DNA of 64,000 nt from Aspidiotus rigidus (lineage: Eukaryota; Arthropoda; Insecta; Hemiptera; Diaspididae). The position numbers and the translations under genes were made by a program. The stretch is from the NCBI GenBank assembly GCA_035079385.1, contig JAVHKY010000024.1, positions 8,246,001 to 8,310,000 on the forward strand, given 5' to 3'. The notes beneath the pieces are model-generated. The model did not search any database, had not been told where the DNA came from, and saw nothing but the letters and a program-made list of their open reading frames with translations. Positions 33,975 through 43,042 of the stretch are shown one piece after another (position 1 is the first letter of the stretch; the number at the start of each line of letters is the position of its first letter).

Positions 33975-34620
33975 ATTTAATTTCGTGTAAAATTTTTCAA
34001 TTATTATGGACAATAATTTCTTAAATTTTTTTTATTGTCTATATTTCAAACTGATAAATAAAATAATTCGTCAAAGAAGAACTTTCTCGATTTTGTTGGA
34101 AAAATATTTTCGAATCTAAATTTTCAATGTTAGAATATTATAAGTAGATATACCGGTAATATTTAACAAAATTGATGAGAAGAGATATCGAGAAATTCAT
34201 TGAAAATAGAAAAAATGGTGATTCCAAGGTCTTTGGTGTACAAAATTAATCGAATATAATTTGAAGAGAGGTAGAAGTTGAAGAAACGATTGTATCATTA
34301 AGATGAGATAGGAAACAGTTTGAGATATAATTTTTTTTTTTTTTTTTTTTTTTTTGTAAGCTGCCTGATAAGTAAATGAATGACCGACAGAAATTCCGCA
34401 ACAAGAAAGAACTCTATACCTAATGATGAAGTCAATTCCCTTTGGATGAAGGTACACGCATTGTTCCTAGTATATCACTCTATTTTTCACAGACAACAAC
34501 ATAACTTAGCTACAAATGATGGTGAAACATTGTCTTCTTATTTTGTAGCCAAACCACACACAAAGATAGCCTACAATGATTATTTGATGAGGTGGACGGA
34601 GTGCACACCTTTTTTCATCG

Positions 34621-34913
34621 CTAGTATTTCACCTGCATCTCGCCACATTTGAAAAACATTAATTTATATTTGTCGTAAACGTAATGCCCGACTGTGACTT
34701 CTCCCATTTCAGCGGTTATGAAAGAAAAATCAGGAGCGTTTTTAATCACTCTTTCCGTCATCAAATACAAGGAGTTCACGAATGCGTATTTATACTCCTT
34801 CATAAATCCTGTGAGCTTGTTTTTCTTCGACTGGTCCAGCGTTTCATCGCATTTTCGTTGCAATGATTCCGGCGTGAAAGTATCCGTCCACTCCGAGGAT
34901 ATACTTTTTGCTT
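34621..34913 (-). CDS. Last exon of a small unknown gene, copy B
   Basis: Minus-strand exon of about 96 codons after a TTTTAG acceptor (phase 1), ending with TAG. It is conserved with 10419-10711 without frameshift and with few replacements, which argues for coding. It is lysine- and aromatic-rich with two cysteines; the C-terminus is GEMQVKY. Upstream exons were not identified; duplication similarity ends about 80 bases beyond the acceptor, so the first exon may lie outside the copied block, and one or both copies may be incomplete. Function unknown. Confidence 0.45.
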
Positions 34914-35130
34914 CTAAAATACTTATAAATCCGGTTATTTCGAGCACCAAAAATACGACGCAATCGCCTTCACTCATTCTCTCGGCATTGAGCCCATTTT
35001 CATTGCTCTTGCTTTAGAGGTAAATACAGCGCTGAATGGAAGTGACGGGGGGACGATATTCAGACTGAAACAATGAAAAATATACTCCAAAGGCCTGGAT
35101 ATTCTTTCCATCCTCATTAATAATCCCATT

Positions 35131-35186
<56 letters not shown>
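35131..35186. repeat. (CT)n microsatellite
   Basis: About 28 CT dinucleotides, uninterrupted. The minus-strand Arg-Glu repeat frame across it is an artefact. Confidence 0.95.
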
Positions 35187-35190
<4 letters not shown>

Positions 35191-35639
35191 GAGCTGCGCA
35201 AAAACGATGGAAGCTCGTAAAGAAAATAACCCGAAGAGAAGACATTTATCTTTTCCAGGTCCTTTCCAAGCTTATTCGGCGGACGTCGTATAATTTTCAA
35301 CCAGCCAGGGGCAGCTACCGTTGATCACATATTTTTGTATCCACACATTTTTATCAAGAGAAAATTATCTTGAGATATATATATTCTTTAAAATATCCAG
35401 AAAAGCTATTATATATGTACCTACTTGTAACACGTTATCTGGAGATGTTATACTTATTCAGAGATTATTTTACTTGAAGAATTAGTCGATTAAAACGTGG
35501 AGAAAAATGAATTGGAAATGTGCAAATGAAAATAAAGAGTACTGTTAATTCTATTTCAGTTTCTGGAGATGGCAGTTATTTATTTTATGTATAATTGTCT
35601 ATTTTGTTGTTCGATAAAAGTATCGATGAGGCTCACAAT

Positions 35640-36646
35640 CTGCGAATGCAATGTTGCGATTTCATAAATAAGTTAACAATAGGGATATTTTTGAAGGATT
35701 CACTGGACAATTAAGCATCGATGATTATGTGAAAAATTTACGTTTGCGAACAACTTTTGGCGATCATATTGAAGTACCTATTTTGTTTAAATCCCATTTG
35801 TATTCAGTAGATTTATGGGTTTATGGACCTGAAACTGGGTTAGACTCGATAAAAATTCGAGCAAAAATTAAATGTAATGTTCCTAACTGCCCTGTATTGA
35901 AATTATTGTATTTTGTCAACGGTCACATTATGAACCTTTATTTGAAACCAATAATGAAGAAAGTTTTAATTCAACAAATAATCCTAACAATCCCAGTTCT
36001 GTTGATAATCCCACAGAGTACAGACGAACATTTATCTGAAAGTGAAGAAAGTTTAAATCCATCTGATATCCCTAACAATTCTTCCAGTTGTATTAATAAT
36101 CCTCTAAATGAACATTCGTATTCCCGAACATCAAATAAATTAGTGAAAATGCGTATTGGATGTGGCGATTATCGTGAAGGAAATATAGAAGAAAATAATT
36201 TAGGTCCCATGGATGGTCTCTGTTGGTATTGTAGGGCTTTATTTTTCCAAAGTGAAGTAGGTAGTTCAAAAGGATAAGACTTTTCATAAATGTTGTGTGA
36301 GTGGAAAATATTTATTTCGTTTTTTTATTTGTGAAAACTGTGAGGCTTTAGATTTCGAAAATGATTCAATCGATACTCACGGTTTCTGTCATACATGTTT
36401 TGATCCTGTTTACCATGACTGACGATTCCGAAAATGAAAATACTTCATCACAATTTAGAGATATAATTCCTGTATATGATCGTAAAACGGATTTAATGAC
36501 GAATAAATATGGGTCTCAGAGCATTAATTTTCGTGAAAATATAAGATCATTTAATTCAGTGTTAGCTTTTGCATCTTCTGGAGCATCCGTGGAGGCAGGA
36601 TGCGTTCCAGGACGAGGGCCATATTGTTTTAGAGTTCAAGGACTAA
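35640..36646 (+). pseudogene. Helitron-like protein relic, part 1 (OTU-like and Helitron N-terminal region)
   Basis: The frame from about 35640 (IDDYVKNLRLRTTFGDHIEV...) resembles the C-terminal half of an OTU cysteine protease, a domain known in some animal Helitrons. After a low-complexity linker comes NNLGPMDGLCWYC, matching the conserved cysteine segment that precedes Helitron Rep domains. After frameshifts near 36240-36360, NFRENIRSFNSVLAFASSGA and GRGPYCFRVQG match the Helitron_like_N region. The protein is interrupted at 36646 by the Penelope-like insertion and resumes at 39276. Stops and frame changes show it is dead. Confidence 0.65.
36635..36646. repeat. 12-bp target-site duplication, left
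   Basis: TTCAAGGACTAA at 36635-36646 recurs at 39276-39287. Removing the sequence between, plus one repeat, rejoins the Helitron-like protein from FRVQGL into the conserved segment before QLYFID. Confidence 0.85.
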
Positions 36647-36735
36647 GTAATAAAAGGACTTGTCCAGACGAGTATATCATAAACACAAGAATGAGCTTGA
36701 AAGCACTGTCGTCTAAAAAATTTTTTTACTTATAC

Positions 36736-36774
36736 GACGATCGACGTTTCGAACGTACACACGTTCTTCTTCAG
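36736..36774 (-). ncRNA. Hammerhead-like ribozyme motif, left arm
   Basis: On the minus strand: CTGAAGA, one extra A, a 6-bp stem GAACGT/ACGTTC with GTGT loop, GAAA, then an ACG...CGT mini-stem III and GTC. These are the hammerhead core elements (CUGANGA, stem II, GAAA, NUH cleavage site). Hammerheads are established in Penelope-like elements. The extra A and a poor stem I (one pair, internal loop, then AUAAG/UUUAU) make activity uncertain. Confidence 0.5.
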
Positions 36775-36865
36775 GATCGATAAATACTACAATGAGTAAA
36801 GCTATTAACAGGAACAAAACGGAGCAGCAGCACAGGGAGCGTGAAAGAACAAGAAAGAAAGTAGA

Positions 36866-37384
36866 TTACTCACGATTATTATACGAGTAAATCGCTGGCG
36901 AATAAAAGTTACTAATCCTGTAGCTGTCGGTTTTAAAGTTTATACTGTCCTTACATTTCATAATTTCTATCGCTTCACGAATTTTTCTTTTCCTATCATG
37001 CTTTTCGAAGCAACAAATGGACGCATTTTCAAAATCAAAAAGATGTCCCTCACCATGAGAGTGCTCACATAAGGCCGTACATTTTTGTTTAAGTTTTACA
37101 TCACTTTTATGTTGACTTATTCTACAACGAAGCAACTGTCTCGTTTCGCCAATATAATGAGAATCACAATTACTACAAGGAATATCATAGACTAGGCCTG
37201 GGCACTCTCCTTGGGCAAATTTATCTTTAACTTTAGTGAAAAATCGATTATTTCTGTTGATAGTACTGAACGTTACGTTAAATCTAGAGTCAAGGCTCAT
37301 AAGGAGCTTCTTTATCATAATACTGGGGGTACCAATGAAAGGAATAGAAAAAAATTTTTTCTTTTCAGTATTTACGTTATTCAA
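36866..37384 (-). CDS. Penelope-like GIY-YIG endonuclease segment (3' part of the RT-EN protein)
   Basis: In the same frame as the RT at 37613-38485, downstream of one stop codon. Visible GIY-YIG parts: GLVYDIPC, CxxC (CSNC), HYIGETRQ, then Arg in LRCRISQHK, a Cys/His set and a Glu in the IREAIEI helix. This nicking endonuclease makes the target break for PLE insertion. A nearly identical copy lies inverted at 38659-39111. Confidence 0.8.
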   Translation of the reverse strand: MNNVNTEKKKFFSIPFIGTPSIMIKKLLMSLDSRFNVTFSTINRNNRFFTKVKDKFAQGECPGLVYDIPCSNCDSHYIGETRQLLRCRISQHKSDVKLKQKCTALCEHSHGEGHLFDFENASICCFEKHDRKRKIREAIEIMKCKDSINFKTDSYRISNFYSPAIYSYNNRE

Positions 37385-37612
37385 AAGGGGGGAGGGGTTA
37401 GTTACGTTAGAATATATAATAAAATTGATGAAAGTGTCCGGATAATTATTATATTTAAGTAAATTACTAAATTCTACTTTAAGGTCATCATGATACTGAG
37501 GGTCTGAAATACTAAGTCTATTCTTAAAAATGTTTCTGGCGGTATTAACTTTAAAATGAAACGGCTGATTAGAATGAAAATTAATAATTCGACCAGTGTA
37601 TGTCGGTTTTTT

Positions 37613-38485
37613 TTAGTGTTTAAATTTAAGAGTAAGGTCTTGATTCTTAACGATAGTTACATCCAGGAAATTGATCGCGTTACTCTTTTCTTTTTCTAAA
37701 GTAAAACAAAGACGGTCATGAAAACTGTTCAACGATTCGAAAACACTGTCAAGGAGGTCGACAGGATTCAAAATAAACAAACTATCGTCGACATACTTAA
37801 ATAAACAAGTAAAATTGTAACTATTTTTCAGCGTCATAAATAATTTGTCAAGGACTAGCTCCGCAACAATAGGCGATAAAGGGTTGCCCATTGCCATACC
37901 TTCGATTTGCGAGTAGAACTTGCCTTGATAGCAACAATATCCCTTCTCTAAACAAAACTTCAAGGCTTTTAGAAACATCTCTTTGTTGATGGAGGTGAAC
38001 GAGAGGATGTCCTGCCATCTCTCATCAACCGTCTGGATCGCGAAGGTAATCGGAATATTGGTGAATAAAGAAACCGCGTCAAACGAAACCATAATATCGT
38101 CTTCTCGCACATCAATTTTCCCCAACTCCTCTATGAGATGGCCAGAGCTGCGGATGTTGATAGAGTCGTCACCTATGTATCCTAGGATTCTCGAAAGAAA
38201 TTTCGACAGATTGTAGGTAGGAGCTCCAATGAACGATGTAACCGGCCGAAGCGGGACATTTGTTTTGTGGACCTTGGGCAAGCCGTAAAAACGCGGAGCA
38301 GTCCCTGTGTAGGTTGTGAGAGAAGACTTGAGCTCTGCCTCAATTAACTTTTTCTCAAATAACTCCTTCACTAACGCGTTGTTCTCTCTCTGGATTGAGG
38401 AGGTAGGATCGTTAGCCAGACATTTGTAAGTGGCTGGGTCATCCAACAGTTGATGTATCTTTTGCTCATACTCCTCTTTTTCCAT
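37613..38485 (-). CDS. Penelope-like reverse transcriptase, N-truncated, stopped before endonuclease
   Basis: The 290-codon frame has PLE RT motifs: RFYGLPKVHK, PLRPVTS, SFDAVSLFTNIP (first catalytic Asp), GMAMGNPLSPI, FKYVDDSLFIL (YVDD) and INFLDVTI. The same frame is open upstream of the first Met to about 38630 with FILKADKGNTTVIM, the conserved PLE N-terminal segment, so the Met is not the true start. A TAA at 37613-37615 falls where HYKKPTYTG-like sequence would continue; downstream the frame is open into GIY-YIG. The element therefore lacks a full-length protein by one nonsense codon and an N-terminal cut. Confidence 0.85.
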   Translation of the reverse strand: MEKEEYEQKIHQLLDDPATYKCLANDPTSSIQRENNALVKELFEKKLIEAELKSSLTTYTGTAPRFYGLPKVHKTNVPLRPVTSFIGAPTYNLSKFLSRILGYIGDDSINIRSSGHLIEELGKIDVREDDIMVSFDAVSLFTNIPITFAIQTVDERWQDILSFTSINKEMFLKALKFCLEKGYCCYQGKFYSQIEGMAMGNPLSPIVAELVLDKLFMTLKNSYNFTCLFKYVDDSLFILNPVDLLDSVFESLNSFHDRLCFTLEKEKSNAINFLDVTIVKNQDLTLKFKH

Positions 38486-38658
38486 TATTACCGTGGTATT
38501 GCCCTTGTCTGCTTTGAGAATGAATAAATTTTGATTATCGTTCAGAAAGGATTTCGTGTTATTGAGATCCTTTTTGACGATAAACTTATCCTCCCTCTTT
38601 TTGCGAAAATTAGTTTTATTCTTATTTTTCTATTCCTTTCATTGGTACCCCCAGTATT

Positions 38659-39111
38659 ATGATAAAGAAGCTCCTTATGAGCCTTGACTCTAGATTTAAA
38701 GTAACGTTCAGTACTATCAACAGAAATAATCGATTTTTCACTAAAGTTAAAGATAAATTTGCCCAAGGAGAGTGCTCAGGCCTAGTCTATGATATTCCTT
38801 GTAGTAATTGTGATTCTCATTATATTGGCGAAACGAGACAGTTGCTTCGTTGTAGAATAAGTCAACATAAAAGTGATATAAAACTTAAACAAAAATGTAC
38901 GGCCTTATGTGAGCACTCTCATGGTGAGGGACATCTTTTTGATTTTGAAAATGCGTCCATTTGTTGCTTCGAAAAGCATGATAGGAAAAGAAAAATTCGT
39001 GAAGCGATAGAAATTATGAAATGTAAGGACAGTATAAACTTTAAAACCGACAGCTACAGGATTAGTAACTTTTATTCGCCAGCGATTTACTCGTATAATA
39101 ATCGTGAGTAA
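38659..39111 (+). CDS. Penelope-like GIY-YIG segment, inverted second copy
   Basis: Inverted duplicate of 36866-37338, on the plus strand, with a handful of replacements and no stop. It belongs to the right terminal arm of the element. It has no RT in front in its own orientation, so it is probably not expressed as a full protein. Confidence 0.8.
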   Translation: MIKKLLMSLDSRFKVTFSTINRNNRFFTKVKDKFAQGECSGLVYDIPCSNCDSHYIGETRQLLRCRISQHKSDIKLKQKCTALCEHSHGEGHLFDFENASICCFEKHDRKRKIREAIEIMKCKDSINFKTDSYRISNFYSPAIYSYNNRE

Positions 39112-39202
39112 TCTACTTTCTTTCTTGTTCTTTCACGCTCCCTGTGCTGCTGCTCCGTTTTGTTCCTGTTAATAGCTTTACTCATTGTAGTATTTATCGA
39201 TC

Positions 39203-39241
39203 CTGAAGAAGAACGTGTGTACGTTCGAAACGTTGATCGTC
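39203..39241 (+). ncRNA. Hammerhead-like ribozyme motif, right arm
   Basis: The inverted counterpart of 36736-36774: CTGAAGA (39203-39209), stem II 39211-39226, GAAA 39227-39230, mini-stem III and GTC at 39239-39241. It differs from the left copy at one base in the stem III loop. Same caveats as for the left copy. Confidence 0.5.
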
Positions 39242-39275
39242 GTATAAGTAAAAAAATTTTTTAGACGACAGTGCT

Positions 39276-40580
39276 TTCAAGGACTAATCCATCATTTACG
39301 CTCTAATTTGGGAAGCAACCATACAGACAAGAAATATGCCCACGCAGCTATATTTCATCGACTCAAATTTAGCAAATAATCAAAGAATAAAAAATAATCC
39401 GAATTGTGATCCCACCTTACTAATTGAACGTGATGAAATATTGAGAAATATTAATATAGATACGCTTCGAGTTTTAAAATGTTACATGAAATTGAAAAAG
39501 AAGAACAGAATTGATGTATTCAAAATGGAGAACAGCCAAAAAGTTATTCTTTCGGCTGCTTAAAGGACAACAAGGAACTGATAATCAACAAGTTCATAAA
39601 TGGTAGACGCAATTTGCCGACCGGTCATGAAATCGCGGCTATTTTTGATGATAATGATGATGGTTGTCCTCCTGCAAATAGAGATATAAAAATTCATAGT
39701 AGGATGGTACCTGAGTGTAAGCAATACCGATAAATTCAGGACATACGGATCCTATGACGTATCCTATTTTATACCCTTTATGGAGGATGCGGTTAGTTTC
39801 GTGGAATATGAAATGGATAAAGGGTCATATGTGATAACTTTGTTGCATTATTATGCTCTTTTATTGAGCGTTAGAAATAATAATTCGGTTTTTCTTCATG
39901 CTGGAAAATTAACACAACAGTTCATTGTGGATGCGTACTGTAAAATGGAGGCTGATAGAATACAATGGGTTCGCGATAATCAGAAAAAATTACGAGTAGA
40001 ATATTATTCAGGATTACACAATTATTTAAGAAACAGAGCCCAAGAAGAAAATGTTAATGTTGGTAAGACTGTAATTTTACCTTCTTCATTCGATGGAAGT
40101 CCAAGGAACATGGCTCAGCGTTATCAAGATGCAATATGTGTTTAGGTAATTACTAAATTTGGAAAACCGGATTTATTTATAACGTTTACATGTGTCTAAT
40201 CCACAATGGGATGAAATTAAAAGAAATCTCAAACCATATGAAACACCAAGTGATCGTCCAGATTTAGTCAGTCGAGTATTTCATGAAAAATTATCATCTT
40301 TGCTTGAAGTTTAACAAAGATAGCTGTTTTAAGTAGGTAAAGTAATAGGGTACACTTATGTCGTAGAATGGCAGAAAAGATCTCGTCCCCATGCTCACAT
40401 ATTACTTATTGTGGAAAATGACGATAAGATTAACCTGAAGATACATTGATAGGATTGTTTCAGCAGAAATACCAGATATTCAAACTGAACCAAAATTATT
40501 TGAAATAATTAAACGTTCGATGATACACGGGCCCTGTGGAGCAATGAATCCCTTTTCTCCATGTATGGAAAATGGCGTTT
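39276..40580 (+). pseudogene. Helitron-like protein relic, part 2 (Rep domain)
   Basis: It resumes the protein cut at 36646. QLYFIDSNLANNQRIKN, then LPTGHEIAAIF, DPMTYPILYP, GKPDLFITFTC, SDRPDLVSRVFHEKL, and the HUH motif in RPHAHILLI (about 40384-40410), then [16 protein letters not shown]. These are successive conserved blocks of the rolling-circle Rep of Helitrons. Several frameshifts and stops separate them. The helicase part that should follow is missing after about 40580, so the relic is also 3'-truncated. Confidence 0.75.
39780..40145 (+). pseudogene. Open piece of the Helitron Rep region
   Basis: 121 codons of the relic remain open (YEMDKGSYVITLLHYY ... SSFDGSPRNMAQRYQDAI), covering the segment before the GKPDLFITFTC block. 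It is a fragment of the entry at 39276-40580 and not an independent gene. Confidence 0.6.
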
Positions 40581-40731
40581 TAAGTTAGGTAACAAGACGC
40601 AATTATAGAAGCGCTAGATAGTTTATATTTCAGAAATTTTAATAGCACAGCTTACAAATTAATATTTCAAAGAATTTTAAAAAGAATTTATAATTATGGA
40701 TAGGTACGTAATTTAATTAAGTTATGTATTA

Positions 40732-41532
40732 TCATAGAAGATTTCCTACTTCTTCATCAAGTATCACACCGGTATCCGACATCAAACCGAGACCACATCT
40801 TTTGTATTGAATGTACAAATATCCTATCGGTTTGACATCCTTGAATTTCTTTTGGCTCAAAATTAAATAGCAGTCGCGTTGACGGCGACTTTCATAGATG
40901 AAAGAATTCTCGGCAGGGCATTTCAAAATATTCAATTTTATTGATTCGTGACTGACGTGATTGAAAAGGGCAGATTTTGTGACGAAATACAATTTAAAAC
41001 TGAAAGAAAACTGCCTCCTGTCATTCAGAGCACGTTCGCACAACTTTTTTTGTGGATCTGTATCTCAGGTTTGTATCAAGGAATTCGGCACTTTTTCTTC
41101 TAAAAGAGAGGTAAAGATAACACTAGCACTATAGAGCACCTAAATAAAGCCATGATGGCATTAAATATTCGACCTGTACTTACCTTTATCAATAAAGGGG
41201 GGAAGAACTCTTCTTCCAGTAATTCGGTGTTATAACTATAAATTATTTGAAGGGAAAAAACCATCCAGACAAATATGAAGAAAAAGTTGAAGGTCGAAAT
41301 TCTCTCCTCTTCATCATCAAATATACCTAAGAAAAAAGTTATTACCTATGCAAACCGTTTTAGATATAGGTCGGCCAGATATTTTATGGTTCGTTTGGGT
41401 ACAGCTTCTTAAAGATAATTGATTTTCATCATCTTTCCATTTCAGAACAATCAAGTTTACGGACACAGTTTCTTGACCGAGGGTAATGTAGATGGTGATA
41501 TATAGTATAAATTGAGTACACATCTGGCACAT
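40732..41532 (-). CDS. Putative cysteine-containing secreted protein, 170 aa, two exons
   Basis: Minus-strand exon 1 (41532-41346) encodes a hydrophobic start (MCQMCTQFILYITIYITLG), then QETVSVNL..., and ends in phase 1 at GTAATA. Exon 2 (41057-40732) begins after ATACAG, restores frame exactly, and runs to a stop after DEEVGNLL. Total 513 nt, a multiple of three. The mature part has six cysteines, compatible with three disulfides. The 288-bp intron and the signal-exon-plus-one-exon plan with a phase-1 intron match the gene at 33359-33974. An upstream in-frame Met at 41574 is possible. The acceptor has a weak pyrimidine tract. Not recognised as a known family. Confidence 0.5.
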
Positions 41533-43042
41533 TATCAATTTATTATGTATTTTCCAAAACAACATATAATTCACACAAATTCACCACTAAAACGAAAAAT
41601 ATATAGGTACAGGTGCTAGGTAGTCGATAATGGCGAAAAATGAGGCGATTGTACCCAATAGTCTTTAGGTACACATCTACGAAGTGAGAAATTACGTAAT
41701 TTAATATTGTCCCAAGCCTAAATTTTATGATTAAACCCATATTATACATACGTATAATTTGAGCAATACAGAGGTCATCGTAGTTGACTTTTTTCTGAAC
41801 ATCTATTTAGAAGGAAACGGTATCACATTCAACAAGTTTCGTAGTTTGATATTCTCGGATTAATAGTTCGCCAGTCAAACTACGATTGTAAGTCCTCTCA
41901 TAACTCATAAGAAAAGCTTCTCGGCCATACCTTGATCTACCTTTCTATATTAAACAATTTTAAAAGTTTTCTACTTCATTTTATTCTCCAATATCTTAAA
42001 TTTACGGTTTATTAATCAGTTCAAAAATTTATTCACCAAATCGTTGACCCTCTGGATGAAAGTATTCTCTCAAATACATCAAGAAGCAGCCAAATTTTGA
42101 TCGTTAAGGGAAACCTAGCAATTACCGGTAGGTTACTTGGAACAATTAGACCTACCTATATAATTACCCTGAATTAAGATATAAAAGTATAGAATTGTAT
42201 CTTTTGATTCGTGTCTCGAAACTTCCTAGCTCCAATTTCAAAATCAATTCAAGAACTACTACCTAAATCCTTTATAGAAATCGAGAAAATCTGGTATTCG
42301 AATCAACTTCCACGATATGCCGTGGATAGGAGGAAGGCTCTCTATGGTGTGTAAAAGTATCATTATCAGAATTTATCTAACTTTTAACTAGAAGCGATAC
42401 AAAGAGGGAAGTCACCCTCACGTGCGATAAATTGACAGATGAGCTATCTGTAATTAATCGCTAAATTCCACCAATCGACTACAAGAATGACAACGTCGGT
42501 GCGACGGATCGAGATTTTACAAGTATTCAAATAATATTGAGCTAATTTTGCTAATTTATGAAACATAATCTATGATCTATACGTTCATACAATAGAGGAG
42601 TACGAGATTCAGAGTGTGAAAAGATAATTCCCGAAGTGAATCAGATCGTCACTATTTCTCTTTTTACCCTTATCTAACGATCAAAAACAGATCCGTCACC
42701 ACGTACGCTCCTGTCCTGTCTACACAAATATAAAAACGTATCTACTAGTAATCATCAGTCAACGATGGAGAATAGATTACAAAATTCTACAGTAAACCAA
42801 TAAACATCACAATCTCACAACAAAATGATACATAATGTAGAACATAAAAAAAGGAAAAGGGGGGGGGGGGGAGAAGAGAAAGAACGAAAATCAATTGGGA
42901 AACATGATTTTTTGAATATAACATGGAAAAAAAAAAAATCGTAGGAAAAATCATCATTCATTCGTTAAACGAAGAAAAAGGAAAAGGTAATATAGTACGA
43001 TAATAATAATCTATTATATTATAATAATCTGCACTAGGTAAA
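41533..43042. other. No gene recognised; region downstream of PSME4
   Basis: AT-rich spacer with a G10-12 run near 42858-42871. It follows the PSME4 stop and should contain its 3' UTR. No exon seen. Confidence 0.4.

Larger units (their letters stand above)
33199..34996. repeat. Segmental duplication copy B (uninterrupted)
   Basis: Paralogue of 1436-2774 plus 10416-10790. It preserves the order: secreted-protein gene (+), AT-rich spacer, then the last exon of a minus-strand gene. It carries a long poly-T (about 34329-34355) absent from copy A and shows the empty BEL/Pao target site at about 34616-34620. Confidence 0.9.
36647..39275 (-). mobile_element. Penelope-like element with inverted GIY-YIG-containing arms
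   Basis: Order on the plus strand: a 49-bp tail (36647-36695), left arm (36696 to about 37347), RT core on minus (37613-38630), right arm inverted (about 38627-39281). The arms are ~645 bp, almost identical inverted repeats, each with the GIY-YIG endonuclease segment. RT plus C-terminal GIY-YIG, inverted pseudo-LTRs, a short tail extension and a 10-15-bp TSD are established PLE traits. One in-frame stop (37613-37615) separates RT from endonuclease. The RT N-terminus is cut where the inverted arm begins. The near-identity suggests a young copy. Confidence 0.88.

Noticed and set aside
34380..34652. Plus-strand frame conserved in both duplicated copies (also 2532-2770)
   Set aside because: Conservation is expected from the recent duplication alone; it lies downstream of both tail-to-tail genes and lacks start or splice support.
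34974..35300. Minus-strand frame with an Arg-Glu repeat
   Set aside because: The repeat is the (CT)n microsatellite read in frame; flanks have no motif.
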